39,344 bases of DNA from a bacterium (GTDB lineage: Bacteria; Patescibacteriota; Saccharimonadia; Saccharimonadales; JAGQNK01), in contig JAKQHX010000028.1 in NCBI GenBank assembly GCA_029557815.1, positions 1 through 39,344 of the forward strand. Reading direction: 5' to 3'. The notes beneath the pieces are model-generated. The model searched no databases. It was not told the DNA's origin and saw nothing but the letters and a program-made list of their open reading frames with translations. The position numbers and the translations under genes were made by a program. Positions 17,809-27,118 of this stretch are shown here, piece after piece; position 1 is the first letter of the stretch; the number at the start of each line of letters is the position of its first letter.

Positions 17809-19026
17809 ATGAGCAAAAGATATAACGTAGGCAAGCAGTATCGTCCCTATATCGATCGATTTCATAATCACCCGTATGCCATACCGGTGACAACTTTTTT
17901 GGTGCTATTTTTTGTTTCGATTGCGAGCTTTATCGGTCTCAACGCCCGAACTGATCCGCCGAGCGATTCGCACATCATTGAATTTTCCGTTGAGGGCGAA
18001 CGGCGATCAATCCCAACCCGCGCAAAGACTGTCGGTGAATTCCTGAGGAAGGTTGACGTCAAATTAGGGCAAAACGACATCGTCGAACCAAACGCCGAAA
18101 CGAAGATTGACGACGAAAAATTCCACATCAATGTATATCGGGCACGTCCTGTTACCATCGTTGATGATGGACGGGAGCGCAAGTTTGCCTACAGTGCTGC
18201 AACGACGCCGCGGAGTGTCGCCAAACAGGCTGGCATAAAAGTCTATCCGGAAGACCGTGTCGAATCCAAGGTGCCGGAAAGCTTTCTAAAAGAGGGTGTG
18301 CTTGGTGAAAAGGTGGTTATCGATCGATCGACGGCCGCCAATGTCAACCTCTACGGTTCACATGTGCCGATTCGTACACATGCCCGGACGGTTGGGGAAC
18401 TGCTCGACGAGAAGAATATAGAAGTAGCTGCCAAGGACGAGGTCAAGCCCTCACTGGATACGGCCATAAAGCCCAATATTCAGATTTTTGTCGTAAGGCC
18501 CGGCACCAAACTCGCAACCGTACAGGAAGATATTCCGATGCCGGTCGAGACGATCGAAGACCCACGGCTATCATTCGGTGTCCAGGCAGTCCGTCAGGAA
18601 GGATCTCCTGGCAAAAAAGTCGTAACCTATCAAATTATCTTAGAGAATGGTAAAGAGATCGGCCGCAAAAAAATCCAAGAAGTAGTTGCGGTTGAGCCCG
18701 TAAAGCAAATTGTCGCCAAGGGCAAGGCTGTATATATCGCTGACAACCACTCAGCCATCATGTCGGCGGCAGGTATTCCGGCCTCGCAGCAAGCGGCAGC
18801 CGATTATATCATCAGCCACGAATCAGGCTGGCGCGTCAACGCGACAAACGCTGGTGGATGTGCTGGCCTTGGACAGGCTTGCCCTGGTAGCAAACTAGCG
18901 GCAGCTTGTCCGAATTGGCAGACGGACCCTGTTTGCCAGATGGGTTTCTTCAATAGTTATGCTGTCGGCCGATACGGCAGTTGGAACGCGGCATACGAAA
19001 CATGGTTGAGCCAGCGTTGGTGGTAG
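17809..19026 (+). CDS. Rpf-like secreted cell-wall protein: TM + DUF348 repeats + G5-like + lysozyme-fold C-terminus
   Basis: DUF348 'RTKAVGEF..'-like repeats ('IPTRAKTVGEFLRKVDVKLGQNDIVEP', 'IRTHARTVGELLDEKNIEVAAKDEVKP'), G5-like segment, C-term 'ISHESGWRVNATNAGGCAGLGQACPGSKL...YGSWNAAYETWLSQRWW'. Confidence 0.85.
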   Translation: MSKRYNVGKQYRPYIDRFHNHPYAIPVTTFLVLFFVSIASFIGLNARTDPPSDSHIIEFSVEGERRSIPTRAKTVGEFLRKVDVKLGQNDIVEPNAETKIDDEKFHINVYRARPVTIVDDGRERKFAYSAATTPRSVAKQAGIKVYPEDRVESKVPESFLKEGVLGEKVVIDRSTAANVNLYGSHVPIRTHARTVGELLDEKNIEVAAKDEVKPSLDTAIKPNIQIFVVRPGTKLATVQEDIPMPVETIEDPRLSFGVQAVRQEGSPGKKVVTYQIILENGKEIGRKKIQEVVAVEPVKQIVAKGKAVYIADNHSAIMSAAGIPASQQAAADYIISHESGWRVNATNAGGCAGLGQACPGSKLAAACPNWQTDPVCQMGFFNSYAVGRYGSWNAAYETWLSQRWW

Positions 19027-19066
19027 GGGTTGGCCCTTGCTTTGCTGCATGCGGTACACTAGGGAA

Positions 19067-19864
19067 ATGACACATACCCCTCCGCCAAAGAAATCACTCG
19101 GACAGCACTGGCTACACGACGCCGATGCTCTCGGGGCTATGTGTGATGCCGCCGAGGTAGGTGCTGATGATACGGTACTTGAGATTGGCCCTGGTCTTGG
19201 GACACTGACTACCCTGCTAACTAAACGGGCTAAAGCTGTCGTGGCCGTTGAATTCGATGAATCTCTGGCCCAGGCTTTGCCGGGCAGGGTAGGGGCTGAC
19301 AACCTCACCACCCAGCAGCATGACATCTTGACCTTTGATCTCACGACGCTACCCAGGGGCTACAAAATCGTCGCAAATATACCATACTATTTGACGAGTA
19401 ACCTCATTCGGGTCATAAGTGAGTCATTGAATCCTCCGGCGGTCGCTGTGCTATTAGTACAAAAAGAGGTAGCCGAGCGTGTTGCAGCTCGTCCGGGCGA
19501 TATGTCGCTCCTCAGTGTCAGCGCACAGTTTTATTGGGAAGTCGCAAACGGCAGAGAGGTGTCCGCAGGACTCTTTACGCCACCCCCCAAGGTTGATTCG
19601 CAAATTCTCATTTTGAAAAAGCGTTCAGAGCCACTCTTTCCAGGGGTAGATATTCAGGTTTTTTTCCAGATAGTGAAGGCCGGATTTTCATCTCGCCGGA
19701 AGACATTGCTGAATTCCCTGAGCGCCGGACTACGTATAGACAAGAAGCGAGCAGGGGAGCTGCTGACGACTGCGAAGGTAGAGACCGGACTGCGGCCGCA
19801 ATCCCTTGCCCTGCCCCAATGGTATGCCCTGTATCAGGCTGCGCAATCCCTGAAACTGGTATAG
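19067..19864 (+). CDS. rsmA: 16S rRNA (adenine-N6,N6)-dimethyltransferase
   Basis: 'KKSLGQHWLHDADAL', 'VLEIGPGLGTLTTLL', 'VANIPYYLTSNLI', 'FTPPPKVDSQIL'. Confidence 0.95.
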   Translation: MTHTPPPKKSLGQHWLHDADALGAMCDAAEVGADDTVLEIGPGLGTLTTLLTKRAKAVVAVEFDESLAQALPGRVGADNLTTQQHDILTFDLTTLPRGYKIVANIPYYLTSNLIRVISESLNPPAVAVLLVQKEVAERVAARPGDMSLLSVSAQFYWEVANGREVSAGLFTPPPKVDSQILILKKRSEPLFPGVDIQVFFQIVKAGFSSRRKTLLNSLSAGLRIDKKRAGELLTTAKVETGLRPQSLALPQWYALYQAAQSLKLV

Positions 19865-19869
19865 TATAG

Positions 19870-19893
19870 ATTTACTTAACACGTTAAGTAAAT
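19870..19893. promoter_or_regulatory. Operator-like palindrome ATTTACTTAA-CACG-TTAAGTAAAT
   Basis: 10-bp perfect inverted arms upstream of the 19983 gene. Confidence 0.6.
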
Positions 19894-19982
19894 ACTATGA
19901 TGAATACCACGAAGCTTTCTTGATATATAAGCCGCTTATGACTTTTACTTTTGCTCCCTGTTTCGGTACTCTAGTAGTTGAT

Positions 19983-21572
19983 ATGTATCCCGAAAATCAA
20001 AACCAAGGCGGATACCCAAACCAGGCACCTCAACAGCAACCTGGTTATCCGGGTGTTCCTCCTGCGCAACCGACCCCATCGGTCTACGGGCCGCAGCAAT
20101 ACTCACCGATGCCGGTCAACGGCCAAGGCGTGCCTGGCCAACCTTCGCCCAAAAATAGCAAAAAGCTGCTCATTGTCATTGTTGTGTTGACGCTTCTGCT
20201 AGCCGTTGCTATCGGTGCGGCAGTATTCATGAACCTCCAAAAAACCAGCAACCAAACCGGTCAGGACATAACCCAGGCCTATAGCTCACCTGTCGGTCTG
20301 GTGCCAGGGATGCAAGCGGCAAGTGTCCGGTCAGGCACGTTCAAGCTTCGTGCAAGCTATGTCACCGGAGGTGAATTTACGCGCGAGGGAACGTTTTCTG
20401 CGGAGGATGGACATGTGAACTTCAGTATGGTACCAGATGCAGATCGGGTAAATGAGCTGATGGAATATCTTCACAGCCGCCAGGATAGCAAGGTTGCTTT
20501 TGACGCTGCGAAACATGGGGTTAGCAAACACATTTCCTACGACTTTGCGGCCATGCTTGGCTACTACTATCTCTACGATCAGAACGCAGGTGAACTCAGT
20601 GGCTTTATCCCTGCCGTTGAAGCGGCCAAGTCTGCCCCAACCGCGGATAAACGCTATACGCTAACCACGGCTTGCGATGCAGCCCTCGCAGACGTCAAAA
20701 AACAAACCGATATGAACACGGTAGGACTGGCGTTCGAAGTGCAAAGTGTGGGTGTGAACAAGAAACAAGCAACCGTTAGCTTTGCCACCTTGCGGACAAT
20801 CGATAAATCCGTCGTAGCGTTTTTTGACAATTGTTTTGACCTGGACCAGCCTGCCGCCCTGAACCTAAAGAAATTTGTGGATAGGCGCAGGGAGAATGTC
20901 ACCAAAAGTCCGACATTCACATACTGGCAAGAGGGTGGCGTAAATTACCTCGACGTGAGTGCTCCGGCGAAAGATACGCCGTTTGGAGGTGAACTTCACT
21001 TTGAGCTGAAGGATCTCAGTTCATCAGCCGCTGATGACGGGGGCGGCACGGCTGGCTCGTATGTGGAGAGGCGAAACCAGTTCGGGCTCGCTTATAGTTT
21101 ATGTCGGGTGGATCCGGTCGTTATGAGGACCCCTTCTGATGGATATAGGTTTATCCGCGAAGACCCAGCCTATGCATACCCGAGCATTCTTGATACGGGC
21201 TACTACTGTTCAACCCTTGATGTACCGCCGCAGTTTTTCCCACCAAGCACCATTGCCCTCGCATCGGCAACCGGCGCAAATGTCTCTGTGGCCGGGGCAC
21301 CAGTGCATGGCTTGCGCGGCCTGCATGACCTTGTGTACGAAGTTGAGAAGTACAACCTTAGCAACAAACGATATCCAGGGCCTATAGAGTTCCGGGATAT
21401 GGCGAGCGGCAACATGGATGCTCTTACGGCGGTAACTCAAGCCGCCTTTGCCGCAAAGACACTTGTCTATACACCGCAGCCGGCGGAGTGCGTAGGGACG
21501 TGTAACGACTTTGTGCTAAGCTTTGTCGCGGCTCCGAATGTCCAGGTCCAGCGTACGACCTACAAGCCATAA
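19983..21572 (+). CDS. Hypothetical membrane protein with Gln/Pro-rich N-terminus and single TM
   Basis: 'MYPENQNQGGYPNQAPQQQPGYPG...' then 'LLIVIVVLTLLLAVAIGAAVFM'. Confidence 0.8.
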   Translation: MYPENQNQGGYPNQAPQQQPGYPGVPPAQPTPSVYGPQQYSPMPVNGQGVPGQPSPKNSKKLLIVIVVLTLLLAVAIGAAVFMNLQKTSNQTGQDITQAYSSPVGLVPGMQAASVRSGTFKLRASYVTGGEFTREGTFSAEDGHVNFSMVPDADRVNELMEYLHSRQDSKVAFDAAKHGVSKHISYDFAAMLGYYYLYDQNAGELSGFIPAVEAAKSAPTADKRYTLTTACDAALADVKKQTDMNTVGLAFEVQSVGVNKKQATVSFATLRTIDKSVVAFFDNCFDLDQPAALNLKKFVDRRRENVTKSPTFTYWQEGGVNYLDVSAPAKDTPFGGELHFELKDLSSSAADDGGGTAGSYVERRNQFGLAYSLCRVDPVVMRTPSDGYRFIREDPAYAYPSILDTGYYCSTLDVPPQFFPPSTIALASATGANVSVAGAPVHGLRGLHDLVYEVEKYNLSNKRYPGPIEFRDMASGNMDALTAVTQAAFAAKTLVYTPQPAECVGTCNDFVLSFVAAPNVQVQRTTYKP

Positions 21573-21612
21573 TCCTTGATGTGTTAACTTTTGGGGCTAT
21601 AATGAGAATAGT

Positions 21613-22077
21613 ATGTCGTTTAATGACAACATCGGTTATTTGCTCCAGCATACGGCAACCTCGCTTGCCCGACAATCTGACCAGATGCTCCAAGAGCGTC
21701 TCGGGATAGGCTTTTCGCAGTTCAAGATCATGATGGTACTACAGTGGAACCCGAGCGTGCAGCAGCGTCATATAGCAGAACGCCTGGGGCAAACAGAAGC
21801 TAGCATTAGCCGGCAGATAAAACTCATGCACGAAGATGGGCTCCTGCAGAGTACCGTACGGCCAGAAAACCGTCGCGAGCACGTTACGACGCTTACCCGC
21901 AAAGGTGAACGGCTTGCCGACGAAGCGTCGTCGCTGCTTAATCAGTACCATGCTCCCATCTTTGCGACGCTTAGCGAGAAGCAGCAGCGCCAGTTCGCTG
22001 AAGTGTTGGAACGGATGCATCAAGAAATCTGTCGAGGTGACCGTGTGGGCCGCTGCCACCAGAGTTATTTGGACTAG
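21613..22077 (+). CDS. MarR-family transcriptional regulator
   Basis: wHTH 'IAERLGQTEASISRQIKLMHEDGLLQSTVRPENRREHVTTLTRKGERLADEA'. Confidence 0.9.
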   Translation: MSFNDNIGYLLQHTATSLARQSDQMLQERLGIGFSQFKIMMVLQWNPSVQQRHIAERLGQTEASISRQIKLMHEDGLLQSTVRPENRREHVTTLTRKGERLADEASSLLNQYHAPIFATLSEKQQRQFAEVLERMHQEICRGDRVGRCHQSYLD

Positions 22078-22097
22078 ACATAAGCGTAATTATACGG

Positions 22098-22103
22098 TAT
22101 AAT
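22098..22103 (+). promoter_or_regulatory. -10 element upstream of tmRNA
   Basis: TATAAT ~38 nt before the mature 5' end. Confidence 0.6.
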
Positions 22104-22141
22104 AATCGATAGCCCTTGAAAAAAAAGGGTCAAATAGACAT

Positions 22142-22535
22142 GGGGCTGAATTTTAAGCTCGACGTTGGAACTTTATCAATTAGCTCAGCAGGTCGCTTGT
22201 CAGCGTATAGACGAAACCAATAAATGCAAAAGCATTTGATCGCGTAGCTGCTATCAAGGACTTGGCTTCACGCCTTGCTCCTCAGCCGCTCGCAACAGCT
22301 GCCTAATTATTTGGACAGCCGCGTTATACGTGACGTCAGATAGCGTATCGACGCGCCATATTTTTCTGGCTGCGTTCGGCTACTGATCCTTGAGCTGAAT
22401 CAAGACTATAGGATCAACCCTTTTGTAGTTTTTGGTCATTTTCATCTACGAGAGGTACGCCAAATGACCTAAGCCTGTAGGATAGACTAATTAGATAAGC
22501 TAGCGGACCCGGAGGGCAGTTCTCCGGCAGCTCCA
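22142..22535 (+). ncRNA. ssrA: tmRNA (transfer-messenger RNA)
   Basis: 5' GGGGCTGAATTTTAAGCTCGACG resembles the tmRNA 5' domain; GGGGCTG/CAGCTCC acceptor; tag ORF AKAFDRVAAIKDLASRLAPQPLATAA*; terminator downstream; no CDS in region. Confidence 0.8.
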
Positions 22536-22540
22536 CAAAA

Positions 22541-22569
22541 AACGCATCAGAGGAATCTGGTGTTTTTTT
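22541..22569 (+). terminator. Terminator after tmRNA
   Basis: CGCATCAGA-ggaa-TCTGGTG followed by T7. Confidence 0.75.
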
Positions 22570-22604
22570 GTTTCCTGTGACAGAAATTATTCACTTTGTG
22601 AATA

Positions 22605-22626
22605 TTTTTACATACTAAGTAAAAAA
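22605..22626. promoter_or_regulatory. Second TTTACTTA-type operator-like palindrome
   Basis: TTTTTAC-atactaa-GTAAAAA; reverse strand TTTTTTACTTAGTATGTAAAAA. Confidence 0.45.
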
Positions 22627-22655
22627 CGATGTTTAGACTAAAAGTAGGAGGAGAT

Positions 22656-22794
22656 ATGGGTAACAGAACTACGCCTCGCTACTACATCCGCGACAGCGAA
22701 ACAAACGAACTATGGTGCCTTGATGCCCGACGGCTCGCAGGCTCGGCTGCCTGAGTGGCAGAAGTGCACCCTGGGAATCGCTGGGGGATATTGA
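22656..22794 (+). pseudogene. Small ORF with apparent frameshift (MGNRTTPRYYIRDSETNELWCL / MPDGSQARLPEWQKCTLGIAGGY)
   Basis: SD aggagga before ATG 22656; frame 1 stops at 22754, the neighbouring frame continues to TGA 22794. Confidence 0.45.
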
Positions 22795-22892
22795 AATGCA
22801 CTGTGGTGGCGTACTAGGGTGAACAAAGGCTGTAATAATATTCACAGTTCTCTGTGCCGTAGCAGCGTAGAGTCAGTCAAGAGGAGTATGCC

Positions 22893-23336
22893 ATGACTAT
22901 AACGAGTACAGCATTTCAGAACGATGAAGAAATACCAAGGGAATACGGTTTTGATGGCAGAAATGTGAATCCACCGCTGACATTTTCTGAAGTAACCTCA
23001 GAGGCAAAAAGTCTTGCATTGATCCTTGAAGATCCGGATGCGCCAGGTGGGGTGTTCGTCCACTGGATCTTATACAGCATGTCACCCGCTACCCTGCAGG
23101 TCTTGGAAGGAGAGCTGCCGCGAGGGGCAAAGCAGGCGACAAATGACTACGGTACTGTCGGGTATGGTGGTCCGAGGCCGCCCTCGGGTACGCACAGGTA
23201 TGTATTCAAGTTATTTGCCCTAGATGACTTGCTTGATGAGCTTCGTGCTACGGATGGTAGAGAAGCCTTTTACGAAGCCGTAGAGGGCCACATCCTGGAT
23301 GAAGCCGTCATTACGGGTCTCTTTGAAGCGGCTTGA
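22893..23336 (+). CDS. YbhB/YbcL-type PEBP (Raf kinase inhibitor-like) protein
   Basis: 'RNVNPPLTFSEV', 'ILEDPDAPGGVFVHWILYSM', 'YGGPRPPSGTHRYVFKLFALD'. Confidence 0.95.
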   Translation: MTITSTAFQNDEEIPREYGFDGRNVNPPLTFSEVTSEAKSLALILEDPDAPGGVFVHWILYSMSPATLQVLEGELPRGAKQATNDYGTVGYGGPRPPSGTHRYVFKLFALDDLLDELRATDGREAFYEAVEGHILDEAVITGLFEAA

Positions 23337-23502
23337 TTGACCTTACGCTTGAATCATGCTACAATACCGGTATTGTTTCTGAAAAGTGAATCCGGGTTGT
23401 TAGGTTAGTTTTTACTTTGGCTTCATTTGGTGACAATCGAAGTAATACTAACTTTAGGCGTGCTTTGTGTAAGCGCCTATACAACAAAAGGATTCTTTTT
23501 TT

Positions 23503-24708
23503 ATGCCTTCTACTTACAGAAAAACCACTAGCCAGCGGTCCGCTTTCGGCGGCCGTAGGCGTAACTATCGTGCTGCGCCGAAACAAAACAAGCGCCGGCA
23601 AGGTCAGTACATTGACCCGGCTCGTTTTGTGAAAGCAGCTCGTCCGGTCGAGGCCGAGCAGTACGAAGCGACACATAGGTTCAGTGATTTTGCGATACAT
23701 GAGTTGCTCAAGCAGAACCTAAGGGCCAAAGGTTATGAAACGCCATCGCCAATTCAAGATCAAACGATACCCGTAGCCCTCGTCGGTAACGATATTATCG
23801 GTATTGCTAATACGGGTACCGGCAAGACGGCGGCGTTTGCTCTTCCGGTCTTGCACCAACTCATAGAAGATAAACATGCCCGGGCACTTATCATTGCGCC
23901 GACCCGTGAACTTGCCCAACAGATTGAAGCAGAAATGAAATCCATTGCCAAGGGTAGCGGCCTCTTCGGCGTACTTCTGATCGGTGGCACCAATATCGGT
24001 CCGCAGTTGCGCGACCTGCGCTTAAGCCCCAGAGTGGTCATCGGTACACCGGGACGCATCAAAGATCATCTGGAGCGCAAAACCCTGCGACTTGACACCT
24101 TCAAATTTGCCGTGCTGGACGAAGTGGATCGTATGCTCGACATGGGCTTTTTGCCCGATGTGACGACTATCATGAACCAACTGCCGGCTGAGCGGCAGTC
24201 GCTATTTTTCTCGGCTACCATGGACAATAAAGTGCAGATGCTGATTGAAAACTTCGCCAACCAACCAGTCGCTATCAAGCACAAAACGAGCGATACAAGC
24301 GACAATGTTCACCAGAACGTCGTACGCATATCGTCGTCGAGCGAGAAGATGGACAAACTGCACGACATCCTTATCCGTGAAGAAGTTGAAAAAATTATTG
24401 TCTTTGATGAAACGCAGCGCAGCGTCGAACGTCTGAGCAACGAGCTGATAGCCCGCGGCTTCAAAGCTGATGCCATCCACGGAGGCAAGAACCAGGGGCA
24501 ACGTCAACGTGCACTCAACCGTTTCAAGAAGAGTGAAATAAATATTCTAGTCGCGACCGACGTAGCTGCCCGTGGGATTGATGTCAAAGACATCACGCAT
24601 GTTATTAACTACACTGTCCCCCAGACATACGATGACTATACACACCGCATTGGCCGTGCCGGACGTGCCGGACGCATCGGCCATGCCCTGACTTTTATCA
24701 GCCACTAA
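23503..24708 (+). CDS. DEAD-box RNA helicase
   Basis: 'NTGTGKTAAFALPVL', 'APTRELAQQ', 'VLDEVDRMLDMGF', 'FSATM', 'VATDVAARGIDV', 'HRIGRAGRAG'. Confidence 0.97.
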   Translation: MPSTYRKTTSQRSAFGGRRRNYRAAPKQNKRRQGQYIDPARFVKAARPVEAEQYEATHRFSDFAIHELLKQNLRAKGYETPSPIQDQTIPVALVGNDIIGIANTGTGKTAAFALPVLHQLIEDKHARALIIAPTRELAQQIEAEMKSIAKGSGLFGVLLIGGTNIGPQLRDLRLSPRVVIGTPGRIKDHLERKTLRLDTFKFAVLDEVDRMLDMGFLPDVTTIMNQLPAERQSLFFSATMDNKVQMLIENFANQPVAIKHKTSDTSDNVHQNVVRISSSSEKMDKLHDILIREEVEKIIVFDETQRSVERLSNELIARGFKADAIHGGKNQGQRQRALNRFKKSEINILVATDVAARGIDVKDITHVINYTVPQTYDDYTHRIGRAGRAGRIGHALTFISH

Positions 24709-24720
24709 AAGGGTACCTTT

Positions 24721-26556
24721 ATGACTGCAGTAGCTATCCAAGATCCAACCAAAATCCGCAATATTGCTATTATTGCCCACGTAGACCACGGCAAAACCAC
24801 CTTGGTGGACGGCCTGCTCAAGCAGTCGCATACGTTCCGCGACAACCAGGCGGAAATGGGTCAGGAACTCATAATGGACAGTGGTGATCAGGAACGCGAA
24901 CGCGGCATTACGATTACTGCAAAAGTAACAGCCGTGCAGCATGGCGATTATCGTATCAACATCATCGATACGCCTGGGCATGCTGATTTTTCGGGAGAGG
25001 TTGAGCGTACGCTGAACATGGCCGACGGCTGTATACTGATCGTCGATGCCCAGGAGGGCCCTATGCCACAGACTAAGTTTGTGCTTGGCAAGGCGTTGGC
25101 GGCCGAACTGAAGCCGATCGTCATTATTAATAAAATAGACAAGCCCGGGAGTCGTATAAGAGAAGTTGAGGATGAGCTAGCTGATTTGTTCTTGGAACTG
25201 GCCGTGCACGAAGACCAGCTGCATTATCCGGTGTATTATGCGATTGGCCGTGCTGGCAAGGCATGGCCGGCCGTGCCGTCAAATACGGAGGCCGACGCCA
25301 ATCTAGAGGCCGTTTTTGATGCGATTATCGAGCACGTTCCAGCACCAGTCGTGGAGCTGGATAAGCCATTTCAGATGTTGGTAACCGCCCTTGCTTGGGA
25401 TACATACAAAGGCAAATACGCTGTCGGTCGTATCACCCGTGGAGAAGTAAAGGCCGGCGATCAAGTTACTTTGTGCAAAAAAGACGGGTCATCTGCCAGG
25501 GCAAAAGTCGACAATGTCTTCATGAGCCATGGTGTGAGCAAGTTTGAGGTTCCTGCCGGGGTTGCCGGCGACATCGTGCAACTAACAGGTATCGCAGACG
25601 CACAGATTGGCGAGACTATTGCCGATATCGATGCACCCGAAGCATTGCCAGTCTTGGAGATCGAAGCGCCGACACTGAAAATCTACCTCGGCCCAAATAC
25701 CTCACCGTTCAAAGGTACGGAAGGCGAGTTTAGCACGTCCCGACAAATCGGCGAGCGCCTGAATAAAGAGCTTGAAGTTAATGTTGGCCTAAGGGTTGAA
25801 GACCAGGGTATTGGCTTTCTTGTGTCTGGCCGAGGCGAGTTGCATCTCAGCGTGTTGATTGAAACGATGCGTCGTGAAGGCTATGAGTTTGAGGTTGGTC
25901 GTCCGCAAGTCGTCACGCGCGAAAAGGCTGGTGTACCAGAGGAGCCACTGGAGGAGCTTATCATCGAAGTACCAGCAGAACATGTCGGTACGGTACAGAT
26001 GGAGCTTGGCGCCCGCCGCGCAGAACTTGTTGAACAGTTTGCGAGCCCCAAAGGCGTAACGAAGCTGGTTTACAAACTGCCCACCCGGGCACTGCTTGGT
26101 TTGCGCAACATCTTGATTACGAATACCAAAGGGACGATTGTTATGAACAGCCTCATGGTCGGCTATCAGCCGCTCGGCCCAGAGCTGCAACAAATTCGCA
26201 ATGGTGTCCTGATCGCTTTTGAAACCGGACTCACCACGCCGTACGCACTGCAAATGGCAGAAGATCGTGGTGAAGTATTTGTGGGCCCGGCAGAAAAAGT
26301 CTATGCCGGACAGATCGTCGGTCTGAACAAGCGTCAAGAAGACATGGAAATGAACGTTTGCAAGGCAAAGCATCTGACGAACATGCGCAGTTCTTCGTCT
26401 GACGGTGTGGTACAGCTTACGCCACCAACTATTCTGAGCCTAGAACAATGCCTGGACTTCATCGAGAAGGATGAAGTCCTGGAAGTGACGCCCAAAAACT
26501 TGCGGCTGCGCAAAAAAGAGCTCGATCACAGCAAGCGCAAGCGCCAGAACAAATAG
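24721..26556 (+). CDS. typA: GTP-binding protein TypA/BipA
   Basis: 'IAHVDHGKTTLVDGLL', 'RERGITITAK', 'DTPGHADFSGEVER', 'NKIDKPGSR', full-length BipA C-terminus. Confidence 0.97.
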   Translation: MTAVAIQDPTKIRNIAIIAHVDHGKTTLVDGLLKQSHTFRDNQAEMGQELIMDSGDQERERGITITAKVTAVQHGDYRINIIDTPGHADFSGEVERTLNMADGCILIVDAQEGPMPQTKFVLGKALAAELKPIVIINKIDKPGSRIREVEDELADLFLELAVHEDQLHYPVYYAIGRAGKAWPAVPSNTEADANLEAVFDAIIEHVPAPVVELDKPFQMLVTALAWDTYKGKYAVGRITRGEVKAGDQVTLCKKDGSSARAKVDNVFMSHGVSKFEVPAGVAGDIVQLTGIADAQIGETIADIDAPEALPVLEIEAPTLKIYLGPNTSPFKGTEGEFSTSRQIGERLNKELEVNVGLRVEDQGIGFLVSGRGELHLSVLIETMRREGYEFEVGRPQVVTREKAGVPEEPLEELIIEVPAEHVGTVQMELGARRAELVEQFASPKGVTKLVYKLPTRALLGLRNILITNTKGTIVMNSLMVGYQPLGPELQQIRNGVLIAFETGLTTPYALQMAEDRGEVFVGPAEKVYAGQIVGLNKRQEDMEMNVCKAKHLTNMRSSSSDGVVQLTPPTILSLEQCLDFIEKDEVLEVTPKNLRLRKKELDHSKRKRQNK

Positions 26557-26580
26557 CTGTAGGTATGCTTTACTAAAAGC

Positions 26581-27078
26581 ATGGCGAACTACAAAGGGCA
26601 CATAGCCGGCGGGCTCGGTGCAGGCGTCGTGTATGTGACGGCGTTGAACTTTTTGCCCGGAGAATTGCTGGAACAAACCGGTGGCCTGCTGAGTGATTGG
26701 CAAATGTTAGCCGGCCTACTGGTGTTGTCGATGCTATTTAGTCTCTGGCCAGACATCGACACCAACTCGAAGGGCCAAGACATATTCTTCGGCGCTGCTT
26801 TTGTGCTGGATGTGCTACTCATAGCGTATGGCTATTTGGAGGCGGCAGCGTATTTCGGGCTCATATGTATGTTTCCGATTCTTGGCAAGCACCGGGGCTG
26901 GACTCATAGTAAATGGGCGATGTTCCTGGTGCCGTCGCCGATCGTACTCGTGCCATATCTGAATAAATCAGCGCTGCTGGCGACGTATCTCGTTTTTTAT
27001 GGCGCGGCAGTGGCCGGTTACTTCAGCCATCTACTCCTTGATGGCCGAATTGTGAAGTGGGTACGGGTCAAGGGCTAG
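26581..27078 (+). CDS. Membrane-bound metal-dependent hydrolase (YdjM/DUF457-like)
   Basis: 'HIAGGLGAGVVY', 'LWPDIDTNSKGQ', 'KHRGWTHSKWAM', 'GYFSHLLLD'. Confidence 0.8.
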   Translation: MANYKGHIAGGLGAGVVYVTALNFLPGELLEQTGGLLSDWQMLAGLLVLSMLFSLWPDIDTNSKGQDIFFGAAFVLDVLLIAYGYLEAAAYFGLICMFPILGKHRGWTHSKWAMFLVPSPIVLVPYLNKSALLATYLVFYGAAVAGYFSHLLLDGRIVKWVRVKG

Positions 27079-27118
27079 AACTAGACAAAAATTACTAAGT
27101 ATGATATAAATAGTAAAT

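Noticed and set aside
25789-26373. Antisense ORF (194 aa) opposite typA
   Set aside because: Shadow ORF over a conserved GTPase gene; no RBS or promoter support.
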